Shown here: positions 27,974 to 35,374 of the stretch, piece by piece
How the letters are laid out: each line of letters starts with the position of its first letter
Numbering within the stretch: position 1 is the first letter of the stretch
NCBI RefSeq assembly: GCF_018304825.1
Contig: NZ_CP072648.1
Location: forward strand, 1,037,501 to 1,101,500
DNA from: Chloracidobacterium validum
GTDB lineage: Bacteria > Acidobacteriota > Blastocatellia > Chloracidobacteriales > Chloracidobacteriaceae
Direction of reading: 5' to 3'
DNA: 64,000 nucleotides
Made by a program: the position numbers and the translations under genes
The notes under the pieces: generated by a model
What the model saw: only the letters and a program-made list of their open reading frames with translations
Database searches by the model: none
Told to the model about the DNA's origin: nothing

Positions 27974-28072
27974 AGGCAATGCCTGCTGAAACCGTAGGCC
28001 AATCGGTAAGGTTCATGCGGAAAAGGCCACAGGATTGAGATGCGGCTGACAACCGCATGGAGCAAGCGCCGG

Positions 28073-28717
28073 CTAGACGCTTGCTACAACTTGCTCGTGG
28101 GTCAGCCCGCCTTTGATTTTCTCATCAATGCCCCGGAGGCGCGCCGCGCCAGTGACCACAAACTGACTGGCTTCAGCGCCCCGTGAGATGCAGGCCGTCT
28201 GAACACAATCAAGGTCCTGACCGCTCATATGACTCATCATGCCAGCCAGGATGCCAGCAATCATCGGGTCTGAAAAATCTTCTTCATCCCGGATGACTTC
28301 GGCAAAGATTGAATCTTCCAGCGTGACGGTGACGATCCCTGTTTCACGGGCTTGGGCAACGTCAATGGTCATCAATCCCCAGCCATGATAAACAAAGTAC
28401 TCCCTGAAAAACCGCAAAAACATGGAGACAGGCATTTCCCTGAGCTGTAGGTTGCCCACGGTCTGTGCCTCACGCTCCAAGCGGCGCATGATGCGCTCAC
28501 CCCAGATGCGGCCACAGGTCTTGAAGATAACGGGCCACGCCGGACCTGCTTCATCCTTGACGGCGGTGTAAACGCCCGTCAAGAAGTCGGTTGAAAGAAG
28601 GCACAACCGCGTTTTGGCGGGATTCCACAACACGCCTTCGCGGAGGTCGAAGCCCAGCCGGGCTTCATCAAAAAAGCTTTCCAGTCCTTCCAGTAAATCC
28701 GTGGTAGCCTGCATCAT
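28073..28717 (-). CDS. V4R-domain protein (copy 1)
   Basis: A 214-residue protein built on a 4-vinyl-reductase-like (V4R) domain, the fold shared with BchJ and with small-molecule-binding domains of some regulators. Markers are the helical N-terminus, the GRIWGERIMRRL helix, a FVYHGWG strand and the Cys pair near the end (DCVQTACISRGAEASQFVV). The last Cys of the usual C..C...G...C-x-F pattern is Ala. The start overlaps the stop of the upstream phycobiliprotein-like gene (ATGA), a strong hint that the two proteins act together. Ligand unknown; tetrapyrrole-type ligands are suspected for the family. Confidence 0.8.
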   Translation of the reverse strand: MMQATTDLLEGLESFFDEARLGFDLREGVLWNPAKTRLCLLSTDFLTGVYTAVKDEAGPAWPVIFKTCGRIWGERIMRRLEREAQTVGNLQLREMPVSMFLRFFREYFVYHGWGLMTIDVAQARETGIVTVTLEDSIFAEVIRDEEDFSDPMIAGILAGMMSHMSGQDLDCVQTACISRGAEASQFVVTGAARLRGIDEKIKGGLTHEQVVASV

Positions 28718-29313
28718 GCGCCATACTCCTCTGAAAGTACATTCATGGCGAGGTCAAGGTAGGGCGCCATCAGCCGAAAACTGGCGGCGTCAAGTTCCTG
28801 CTGACACTCGCGCTTGACAACATAGTACATGTGATAGATGGATTTGACCTTACCCTTGAATGGCTTGAGTTTCGCGGCCAGCGTGGGGTCAATCTTGGCA
28901 AATGCCTCACGCATGGCTTCGGTCTGACCATGTTCTGGAAAATCAAAAGCCTGAAGGATGGTTTTCATCCAAATCAGTAGCTTATCCTCGAACCAGCGCG
29001 TGTCGTCAATCAACATGGCGAGTGTCGCATAGGCGAGCACATAGCGCGCGTCACGAACACACTTGGCCGTGGCATGGTCGTGGTGCTGCTCGTAGGGATA
29101 CATCGTGTAGATTTCCTTGACGCTGCGTCCGACGATGCCGGTTTCCTTTGCGCGCACGTCCTTGGCAGCCGCAATCTGCGGCGACAGATTTGGATAGATG
29201 CTTTCTAACTTGGCAAACTCAGCGTCAGTAAAGTACTTGCCCTCAGCTTGACGGAAGATGCTGGCCAAGTCAGGGTGACGGTGAGGTGAAAGTACGGTGG
29301 CCGGTGATGTCAT
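28714..29313 (-). CDS. Phycobiliprotein-like (allophycocyanin/globin-fold) protein
   Basis: A 199-residue all-helical protein resembling phycobilisome subunits. The key segment ATAKCVRDARYVLAYATLAM (residues 81-100) aligns with the chromophore segment of allophycocyanin (CLRDxxYYLRxVTY). Cys85, Arg87 and Asp88 match the bilin-attachment Cys84 and the Arg86/Asp87 pair that hold the bilin in known phycobiliproteins. The following DDTRWFEDKLLIWMKTILQAF matches the next two helices. The N-terminal FTDAEFAKLESIYPNLSPQI fits helix A/B. It is longer than a classical subunit (about 160 aa), mainly at both ends. It is translationally coupled (ATGA) to a V4R gene. Homology is inferred by eye; bilin binding is unproven. 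Confidence 0.72.
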   Translation of the reverse strand: MTSPATVLSPHRHPDLASIFRQAEGKYFTDAEFAKLESIYPNLSPQIAAAKDVRAKETGIVGRSVKEIYTMYPYEQHHDHATAKCVRDARYVLAYATLAMLIDDTRWFEDKLLIWMKTILQAFDFPEHGQTEAMREAFAKIDPTLAAKLKPFKGKVKSIYHMYYVVKRECQQELDAASFRLMAPYLDLAMNVLSEEYGA

Positions 29314-29428
29314 GAGAGCTAAGCTACCTCCAGTCGGCGGAACTTCCGCCGCGCGCCCGGCACCCTCAGAGGCGTGGGAGCGGCGTGGCGGAAAAACCAG
29401 GGAAATTAGGAATCATCAACTGACAAGA

Positions 29429-29938
29429 CTAGTTTTTGGGGTTTGATGCCCGGATGGCGCTTTCAGTCGCTGCGCGTAAAAAATCACTTGTCCCAGAGCT
29501 TGACCAAGGGGAGCGCTTGACGGCGCTCCCACCCGGATTCCAGGGAATGGCTGTGAAGAACTCCGCGGCGCTAACTTCCTCGGCCACAGCGACCGCCGTG
29601 GCCGTCGCGACGGCGGCCACAGCGGCCGGTTGGGGAGTCGGCTGCGTGACCGGCGGCGTGGCCATTGGCAACGGCGGAAGTCCACCCGTCGTTCGGCTGG
29701 CGGCCGTGAGCCGGGTTGTGGATGGGCGAACAATCGCTGAACGAAGTGGAGCGCCACCCCGTTGCCCCCAGGGAACTTGTTCCGTGAAGAAGGCTTCGGC
29801 CGTGTCCTCCAAGCTCAGGGCGACCCGCGCGCGTTGCATCGCCAAGTTGAGTTTTTCACGGCAGCGCGCAATGCGCGCCAGCAGGGCTTCCTGCTCATCG
29901 AGCAAAGCTTGCGGGAGCGAGAGACTAAAGGTTGCCAT
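29429..29938 (-). CDS. Hypothetical protein with a duplicated FFT..PW motif
   Basis: A 169-residue protein without a known domain. Residues 1-45 form a helical, probably coiled-coil segment (ALLDEQEALLARIARCREKLNLAMQRA). A short motif then appears twice: AEAFFTEQVPWGQRGG (about 48-63) and AAEFFTAIPWNPGG (about 124-137), separated by a Pro/Ala/Val-rich linker. The duplicated motif and the operon direction argue for this strand rather than the overlapping 188-codon frame on the plus strand. It lies between the phycobiliprotein-like gene and the second V4R gene. The paired motifs look like docking peptides. Confidence 0.65.
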   Translation of the reverse strand: MATFSLSLPQALLDEQEALLARIARCREKLNLAMQRARVALSLEDTAEAFFTEQVPWGQRGGAPLRSAIVRPSTTRLTAASRTTGGLPPLPMATPPVTQPTPQPAAVAAVATATAVAVAEEVSAAEFFTAIPWNPGGSAVKRSPWSSSGTSDFLRAATESAIRASNPKN

Positions 29939-30003
29939 AGCTGTCAGGTCCGTACGTGTAATCTGTCGTGGGGTAGGTTGTAGTCGGGTTATACCGGGGT
30001 AGG

Positions 30004-30666
30004 TCAGTCAACCAACTTGGTCATGATTTCCTGGGCGGTCGCGCCTTCCCGCCGCCAGAACTCAGCCGCGTTGACTTTCTTCTGGGAGCCGACGATGAAC
30101 TTGCAGCAGTCGTTGCCCATCGAATAGCACTGAACCTCGATGCCGCCACGTTCTTCACGGTCAAACACGCTGAAAACACCCGCAAACATCCCGGCGTACA
30201 TATAGCAAACGGGCTTGCCAACCTGCTCCATGGCTTTGGCCACGGCGGAGTTCTTGATAGTGACGAACACCATGCCTTGTTTTTCAAAACTAAAGTCAAT
30301 CGCCCAGGCTCCCCAGCCTTCGATGGTCAGCGGCCACCACCAGGATTCGAGCACAAACTTGCGATTCATTTGCCAGATGTCGAGCTTCCCGCCGCCGAAC
30401 TCGTGACGCATTTTCTCGGCAAAGCGCTTCATGTCGCTCACACCCCATTCGTAACCGCATTTGTACATAACGAGGTTTGAGGCATCGCCAACTTCGTCAT
30501 TCAGCCCGGTGTGCAGGCTGGCAATGAAGTCTTCCGAGGCGTAAACCCCGCGCTGCCCATCGCGGAGCCGAATCGTGCGCGTTCGCGCGTCACGCGCGAG
30601 AAATTCTTCAGGGACGAAATAGTTGTGGTAGTTCTTGATGCCACCATCGGCTACGTTGATTGCCAT
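30004..30666 (-). CDS. V4R-domain protein (copy 2)
   Basis: A 220-residue V4R protein. It has the helical start with LHTGLNDEVGDASNLVMYKCGYEWG, a FVLESWWWPLTIEGWGAW segment, and the complete C-terminal Cys pattern CYSMGNDCCKFIVG typical of V4R domains. ATG at 30666 has GGAGTAAC-like sequence just upstream (reverse strand of TTACTCC). It is 65 bases ahead of the FFT..PW protein. Compared with copy 1 the Cys motif is intact, so the two probably have different ligands or partners. Confidence 0.82.
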   Translation of the reverse strand: MAINVADGGIKNYHNYFVPEEFLARDARTRTIRLRDGQRGVYASEDFIASLHTGLNDEVGDASNLVMYKCGYEWGVSDMKRFAEKMRHEFGGGKLDIWQMNRKFVLESWWWPLTIEGWGAWAIDFSFEKQGMVFVTIKNSAVAKAMEQVGKPVCYMYAGMFAGVFSVFDREERGGIEVQCYSMGNDCCKFIVGSQKKVNAAEFWRREGATAQEIMTKLVD

Positions 30667-30814
30667 GGATTGTTACTCCTCAAGTGAGGCTAGAGTTGCT
30701 CAAGGGTTTCGCAAAACCCAATACGGCTGGGGGTTGGTTTCAAGTGTTCACTGCTAGACAGACGAGCCAAGGCGTACCTAGCTGCGCTCCAAACGGCTAG
30801 GCAAAGGTACGGTT

Positions 30815-31288
30815 TCAGGAGGCCGACGCTGCTAGCTTGGTCATATCAAAATCTTCGCCTTCAAGCTCCAGAATTCTTGACTTCGTAATGATTTTTCCTC
30901 GCTCGATAAGGACACGCCCGTCGCGCGGATGCATGATCGGAATCTCAGCGCGTTTCCCGACCAGAACGCGCAAGTCCTCGATATCTTGAAGGTACATCCC
31001 CTCGGGTAGTTCAACAACAACGCCGTCACCGATCACACGGGCTTGGCAAGAGAGGCGGGAACGGGCCGTCGCCCCAGTGATCGTGCCGAGCGTACGGATT
31101 TCGCGCTCCGTGCGTGGTGTGAGCGCTTCTTCACCCCGGATAACAAAAACGTGGCAGGTCGCACATAGCCCCATGCCTCCGCAGGCCATGGCGACTTCGC
31201 ACTGTGAGGCGAGCAGGGTGTCCAGTACCTTGGTGTCGGTCTTGACTGAAATCGTCTTGTTGATTGGCTGTAAGGTCAGGGACTTCAT
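30815..31288 (-). CDS. [2Fe-2S] ferredoxin with C-terminal extension
   Basis: A 157-residue ferredoxin. ACGGMGLCATCHVFV gives Cys-x5-Cys-x2-Cys and a fourth Cys lies in LSCQARV, the spacing of adrenodoxin-like [2Fe-2S] proteins rather than plant-type ones. Residues 105-157 form an extra domain (RAEIPIMHPRDGRVLIERGKIITKS) absent from minimal ferredoxins. ATG 31288 has GGAG eight bases upstream and lies just inside the end of the FNR-like gene (stop at 31293), so the reductase and ferredoxin are made together. It probably passes electrons from that flavoprotein to a cluster protein. Confidence 0.88.
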   Translation of the reverse strand: MKSLTLQPINKTISVKTDTKVLDTLLASQCEVAMACGGMGLCATCHVFVIRGEEALTPRTEREIRTLGTITGATARSRLSCQARVIGDGVVVELPEGMYLQDIEDLRVLVGKRAEIPIMHPRDGRVLIERGKIITKSRILELEGEDFDMTKLAASAS

Positions 31289-31292
31289 CGTG

Positions 31293-31988
31293 CTAGCTCC
31301 AGCGCTCAACGAACGTGCTTTGCTTTGGAATTTCAGCCGCTTGAAGAAGTTGTTGGTAGAACTTTACTTCAGCGAACTCGCCGGCTGCGTAAAATTTTGT
31401 CTTTGGGTTCTCAAGGTAAAGACTCCGTAGCATGACCGGCGTGATGCGCCCCAGTCCGCCAGCCCAACCGGCCGGTCGGTTGGGCTGATTGAGCAGCACC
31501 ACACGGGTCAGTGGGCTGTTTTGTTCGAAGTGCTTGAACTCATTGTCGTAGAGGACTTGGTCTAAGCTCGTTACCTCGTGAAAGAGTGTCATCTTCCGCT
31601 GCGGCTGACGGATGAGGATATAGTAAAAAAAGCTACGCGCGGCGGGAATACAGTAGTCTGAACCCAGAAAACAGACCGGATCCAGGGTGTCGGTCTGGAG
31701 TTTGAGTTGTCCCATTGGCTCACCAATAGAAACTGTGTCACCAATTTGTGCCTGGTCGTAAAACTGCGTGCCAAAGTTGCCCGTCCGCTTGACTGTGAAT
31801 TGGAAGTATTTCTGGTCGTGGGGCGAGGAGCTGATGGTGAGCGGCGCTTGGCATTCGGCGTTGAGGTGGACAACCGTAAACTGCCCTGGTGTGAAGCTGA
31901 AGGGATGGTCACCAAACTCAAGGATAAACGAACGCACGTCTGGCGTTTCCTGAAGAATGCGGCGAATCGTGTAGGGCTTGGTTTCCAT
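31293..31988 (-). CDS. FNR-like flavin/NAD(P) oxidoreductase
   Basis: A 231-residue protein with the ferredoxin-NADP-reductase two-domain layout. The FAD domain (1-100) has FTPGQFTVVHL and PLTISSSP, where most relatives have R-x-Y-S/T; the Arg and Tyr that contact FAD are missing. The NAD(P) domain begins CFLGSDYCIPAARSFFYYIL and ends KFYAAGEFAEVKFYQQLL, lacking the standard CGP motif. So it is a divergent member that may use a different cofactor or bind it weakly. Its stop nearly touches the ferredoxin start. ATG 31988. Confidence 0.8.
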   Translation of the reverse strand: METKPYTIRRILQETPDVRSFILEFGDHPFSFTPGQFTVVHLNAECQAPLTISSSPHDQKYFQFTVKRTGNFGTQFYDQAQIGDTVSIGEPMGQLKLQTDTLDPVCFLGSDYCIPAARSFFYYILIRQPQRKMTLFHEVTSLDQVLYDNEFKHFEQNSPLTRVVLLNQPNRPAGWAGGLGRITPVMLRSLYLENPKTKFYAAGEFAEVKFYQQLLQAAEIPKQSTFVERWS

Positions 31989-32103
31989 AATGTGTTGATG
32001 GCAAAAGACCGCGTTGCAAAATGAACCGAAGTAATGAGGTGATACCTAGGCGGCGCTGGTGAAACGTGCCGTGGGGGCGTGAGCGATGACTGCCATAAAG
32101 GAT

Positions 32104-32859
32104 TTAGCTCCCGCGTAAGGCCGCTAATTCCGCTTCGAGCGACCGAATATGCGCCGTTGTCACCTCATTGGCCTGCGCCACTTCAGCTACGATGGTGTTG
32201 AGTTCTTGTGACAGGCGTTCATTTTCCGTTCCCACTTCGCCATACACCCGCGAAAATGCCTTGTTCTGGCGCAGGACTTGCTCAGACAGGGCGTCAAGTT
32301 CTGATTCCACTTCACGTGAGGCGTCAATCATACTCAGTAACGCCAGGTCCGTCACTTCAACCCGCCGATTGAGCTGGCGATGGTGACTACGCACGGCATT
32401 TTCCAGGCTATCCAGGTCGGACTGGACGTCCTGCATATCCCAGGCCGCTTCGCGGAGGCTTTGCTGGAGGCGAAGGATATGGGTTTCGAGCTGGTGAATA
32501 TGCTCGGCAACATGTGAGTGATGCGCCGCCATCGCCTGCCGGATGTCTTCAATTTCACGTGTTGTTTCACCGATTGCCGAGAACAGGTTGCGCGCGGCTG
32601 TGTCATAGTGCGCCAACTCCTGGTTGCGCTCACGCAAGTAGCCCAGGGCTTCATCGCGCTCACGGCGGAGCCGGCGAATGGTTGTCTCAGCCTCTTCTAG
32701 CCGCTCGATGCCGTGCTGGAGCAGGGGGAAGCGCGCAAGCGTGCGGTTGATAATGCGCACGCCCCACCTGTAGAGAAGGCGGGTCAACGCTGGCAAGCTC
32801 TCTGTAGAGAGGCGTTCATCGGTTGAGGGCGGCGGCGTAGAAATATCGCTGAGTGACAT
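32104..32859 (-). CDS. Coiled-coil protein
   Basis: A 251-residue, almost entirely helical protein with long heptad stretches (IERLEEAETTIRRLRRERDEAL; EHIHQLETHILRLQQSLREAA; EVTTAHIRSLEAELAALR). No signal peptide, transmembrane helix or enzyme motif. The start ATG at 32859 follows the stop of the REC-PATAN gene by one base (TAACATG), so the two are translated together. It probably acts as a scaffold or partner of that regulator. Confidence 0.72.
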   Translation of the reverse strand: MSLSDISTPPPSTDERLSTESLPALTRLLYRWGVRIINRTLARFPLLQHGIERLEEAETTIRRLRRERDEALGYLRERNQELAHYDTAARNLFSAIGETTREIEDIRQAMAAHHSHVAEHIHQLETHILRLQQSLREAAWDMQDVQSDLDSLENAVRSHHRQLNRRVEVTDLALLSMIDASREVESELDALSEQVLRQNKAFSRVYGEVGTENERLSQELNTIVAEVAQANEVTTAHIRSLEAELAALRGS

Positions 32860-32860
32860 G

Positions 32861-34672
32861 TTACACCTGTAGGCTGTGTTGAATGACTAGCCGTAATAGG
32901 CTGGTCACTGCTTCTGGCGACTGAATATCCCAAGTTCCAACCTGTTCTGCCGGGAGCGAAAGCTGTTCGGCCAGCGCTCCCAGCCCCGGCGAGGTGAACG
33001 GGCTGTTGAGAACACATAGGATAACTGATTTTCCAAGCAAGTCACGGTACTTTTTCAGACTTGCTTGGCTGCGCGCGGCGGCTTGCCGGTCATGGTTGCT
33101 GGTAAAGAGGATACTACCAATCCAGGTCGGTGGTTTCGGGCCGGTTGACTGGTGAGCGCTTTCGGTCTCAGGCGGCGGAGCCAGCAGGACAAGCCGTAGG
33201 TCAGGACGAAGCGGCACCCATTCAAGTTCAGCCCATCCAAGTGCATTGGTTTCGGAGGCAGGTACGTCAAGCACCTCGCTGGAGAGATGTTGTTGTTGGA
33301 CCTCGCGGATGCGCCTCAGAGTAGCTGCCAGGACCGGGGCATAGGCGGCAGGCAAGCCGGCCGTACAGACATAGGCCACCGGAGGAACTGGATAGCCCGA
33401 CCGTAGGGCCAGCGCCTGGGTCAGCAACAGGGCGTCACTGGGTGATAGATAGGGGGCTGTGGGTGGTATCCAGTCTGGAGATGGGGAGAGCGGTGGAAGG
33501 TCCTCTGTTGCCAGGGCGGTTGCGGTTGGTTGGCTCGGCGCGCCAGGCTCAACTTCACGTAGCAGCCCGGTAACTTTCAGTCCGTTGACGAGGAAGGTGA
33601 TCGCGGTGGACTGCTCCGGCGCTATGGAAAGAATTTCTCCCAACGTGAGTCGCCCGTCAAACAGACGGAGGAGTTTGGCCGTTTGCTGGGGGAGTTCATT
33701 GTTTTCGATCCGCCGCCGGAGTTCGGGGTTGACCGCGTAAATCTTTGATTCTTCATCCGTGGACGGCACAAGCCGGTCAGCCATCTGAAGCACCGACTCG
33801 GCCGTCTTGATGGCTTCTTCCGTGAGCTGGTCGGATGCTGTGGGCCGTGCAGGGTGCTGCTCAACTGGCGCAAAGGTTGTACTGTGGGGTGGCCAGTCGG
33901 CATCAACGGCTGCCAGATGAAGTGCGGCGTCTGCCCTCCTCGCTTCAGTTGGTCTGGGTTGGTCGGATGGTGGGTGGTGGGTGGCGCGGCGGCGTGTTTC
34001 TTCGGCTTCATCGCGCCGGCGGAAGGCCTCCATGAGAAGCCCCATGAGCCGATCATGAAGGGTTCGCGGCGGCGGAACGGCCGGCAGCGCGGTCATCTGA
34101 AGCTGAACCCCTTCCCAGAGCAGAATGTCAAAGGCCGCTGCCTCCCCGCCCACCTCACCGGTCTCCGCGTGAATCAGTGCGCCATCTTCAAAGTAAAGAT
34201 AGCCGACGCGCCCAGACTTGGTGACGCGCAAGACGCAGCTTTTGCGCTCAACTTCGAGAAGCTGGAGAAACGACGCCAGCGTAAGCCCCTGGATGACGCC
34301 CTGCCGGCGGGCATCAAGCTCATTGCAGATCGTGTTGTAGAGCGTGGTAATGCTGAGCGGCTTGCGGAGCACCGGAAAGGCACCGATGTTGCTCAGCCGG
34401 GTTTCGGCATCGCTGACAGCCATCGCCGTCATGACAATGATTGGCAACTGGATTTGCTCGCTGAGCAAGTGCGCAATTAGCTCGAAGCCATCCATAACTG
34501 GCATTTGGAGGTCAGTCACCACGATGTCCACGGGGTGTTGCGCGAGAATCTCCAGCGCGGCGCGTCCGTGCTCGGCCGTAACGACGTTGAGTTCTTCGCG
34601 ATGGCGGCTAAGCCACTTAGACACAATCTGAACAATGGCGCTGTCGTCTTCGACTAAGAGGACTTGTTTCAT
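32861..34672 (-). CDS. Response regulator with PATAN (DUF4388) domain
   Basis: A 603-residue regulator. The receiver domain (1-125) has the acidic pair (VEDD), phospho-acceptor Asp in VVTDLQMPVMDG, Thr in VMTA and Lys in LRKPL. A PATAN/DUF4388 domain follows (about 125-220; GLTLASFLQLLEVERKSCVLRV ... GYLYFEDGALIHAETG), then a linker, a helical domain (YAVNPELRRRIENN...FDGRLTLGEI) and a C-terminal alpha/beta part (about 470-603; WIGSILFTSNHD, VILCVLNSP) that faintly recalls an MglA-type small GTPase without its P-loop. PATAN regulators act in cyanobacterial and myxobacterial taxis. ATG 34672 begins the receiver; a start at 34705 would add 11 residues. First gene of the cluster. Confidence 0.85.
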   Translation of the reverse strand: MKQVLLVEDDSAIVQIVSKWLSRHREELNVVTAEHGRAALEILAQHPVDIVVTDLQMPVMDGFELIAHLLSEQIQLPIIVMTAMAVSDAETRLSNIGAFPVLRKPLSITTLYNTICNELDARRQGVIQGLTLASFLQLLEVERKSCVLRVTKSGRVGYLYFEDGALIHAETGEVGGEAAAFDILLWEGVQLQMTALPAVPPPRTLHDRLMGLLMEAFRRRDEAEETRRRATHHPPSDQPRPTEARRADAALHLAAVDADWPPHSTTFAPVEQHPARPTASDQLTEEAIKTAESVLQMADRLVPSTDEESKIYAVNPELRRRIENNELPQQTAKLLRLFDGRLTLGEILSIAPEQSTAITFLVNGLKVTGLLREVEPGAPSQPTATALATEDLPPLSPSPDWIPPTAPYLSPSDALLLTQALALRSGYPVPPVAYVCTAGLPAAYAPVLAATLRRIREVQQQHLSSEVLDVPASETNALGWAELEWVPLRPDLRLVLLAPPPETESAHQSTGPKPPTWIGSILFTSNHDRQAAARSQASLKKYRDLLGKSVILCVLNSPFTSPGLGALAEQLSLPAEQVGTWDIQSPEAVTSLLRLVIQHSLQV

Positions 34673-34737
34673 GTGTATCTTGCCTACCCAGGCCTCACTT
34701 GGCACGCTGCCGCTGTAACGCTTGCTCCTGTCGGGCT

Positions 34738-35202
34738 TTAGATACCAGTCGTAACGAGAAATTCAGGCGTCACGATAATCGGACAGGGGAAACCGCTGGT
34801 TAGATTGAAGCGCCGAACCCGCGCTTGCCGGTGAATGCTGGCAATGTGCCCAAAGTTCCAAGTCACAAAGAAGTCTATATTATGGACTGAGGCGAGAGCG
34901 ACATGAAAGGCATCCGCGAGAAAGCGTCGCTGGAAGATGCCACAGCCGACATAGCCGGTGGCGAGCATAGTGGCTTCGTCCCGAATGGGAACTTGGGGCA
35001 GGGGCTGAATCAGATTCAGGTAGGCCGAGCGGTGCGGCTCCGCCATCCGCGCTAGTTCGTGCTCGACAAGGGGCGAGACAAAGGCCTGGTATTCCCATCG
35101 GTCATATTCCCACCACCGAAGGGTGAGGTCACGACGAAATGGGTCGTCATTATCGAGGTACGCCCCGATGACTGAAGTTTCAAGGTAAAGTGTCAGTTTC
35201 AA
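34738..35202 (-). CDS. PIN-domain protein (VapC-like)
   Basis: A 154-residue PIN-fold protein. The N-terminal YLETSVIGAYLDND supplies the first acidic residues, EHELARM the second and LADAFHVALASVHNIDFFVTWNFGHIA the last Asp pair and the conserved TWN/D element, so the metal site looks complete. PIN proteins are usually RNases of toxin-antitoxin pairs, but I see no antitoxin gene directly upstream (35203-35356) or downstream, so it may be solitary. It is divergent from prkA. Confidence 0.82.
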   Translation of the reverse strand: MKLTLYLETSVIGAYLDNDDPFRRDLTLRWWEYDRWEYQAFVSPLVEHELARMAEPHRSAYLNLIQPLPQVPIRDEATMLATGYVGCGIFQRRFLADAFHVALASVHNIDFFVTWNFGHIASIHRQARVRRFNLTSGFPCPIIVTPEFLVTTGI

Positions 35203-35250
35203 CGTAAGCCCTCAACGACTAAATACATCCCTGACAAGTACGCGACGCAA

Positions 35251-35279
35251 TTGACGCTGACGCCGAATACGCCCATACT
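35251..35279 (+). promoter_or_regulatory. Putative sigma70-type promoter of prkA
   Basis: TTGACG (35251-35256), a 17-base spacer and CATACT (35274-35279) sit in the divergent spacer, about 95 bases before the prkA ATG. The -35 matches 5 of 6 and the -10 4 of 6 consensus positions with ideal spacing. Confidence 0.5.
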
Positions 35280-35374
35280 TTTTATCTATGCTACTTGCGT
35301 CCCCGACGCAGGTGCGCGCGCACCTTGCTTGCGCCTGAGTTTGCATCTCATCGTCTATGACGGGAGCCGCTACC

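Noticed and set aside
29436-30002. 188-codon plus-strand frame opposite the FFT..PW protein
   Set aside because: It is composed of Ala/Ser/Gly-rich sequence with no recognisable domain, runs against the operon, and the opposite frame has a helical N-terminus and a duplicated motif.
34685-34720. Sigma54-like promoter (TGGCACG...)
   Set aside because: The -24 element resembles the consensus but the -12 element (TTGC) is missing at the correct distance.
35203-35356. Antitoxin gene for the PIN-domain protein
   Set aside because: The spacer holds no open frame of useful length upstream of the PIN gene, so a toxin-antitoxin pair is not supported.
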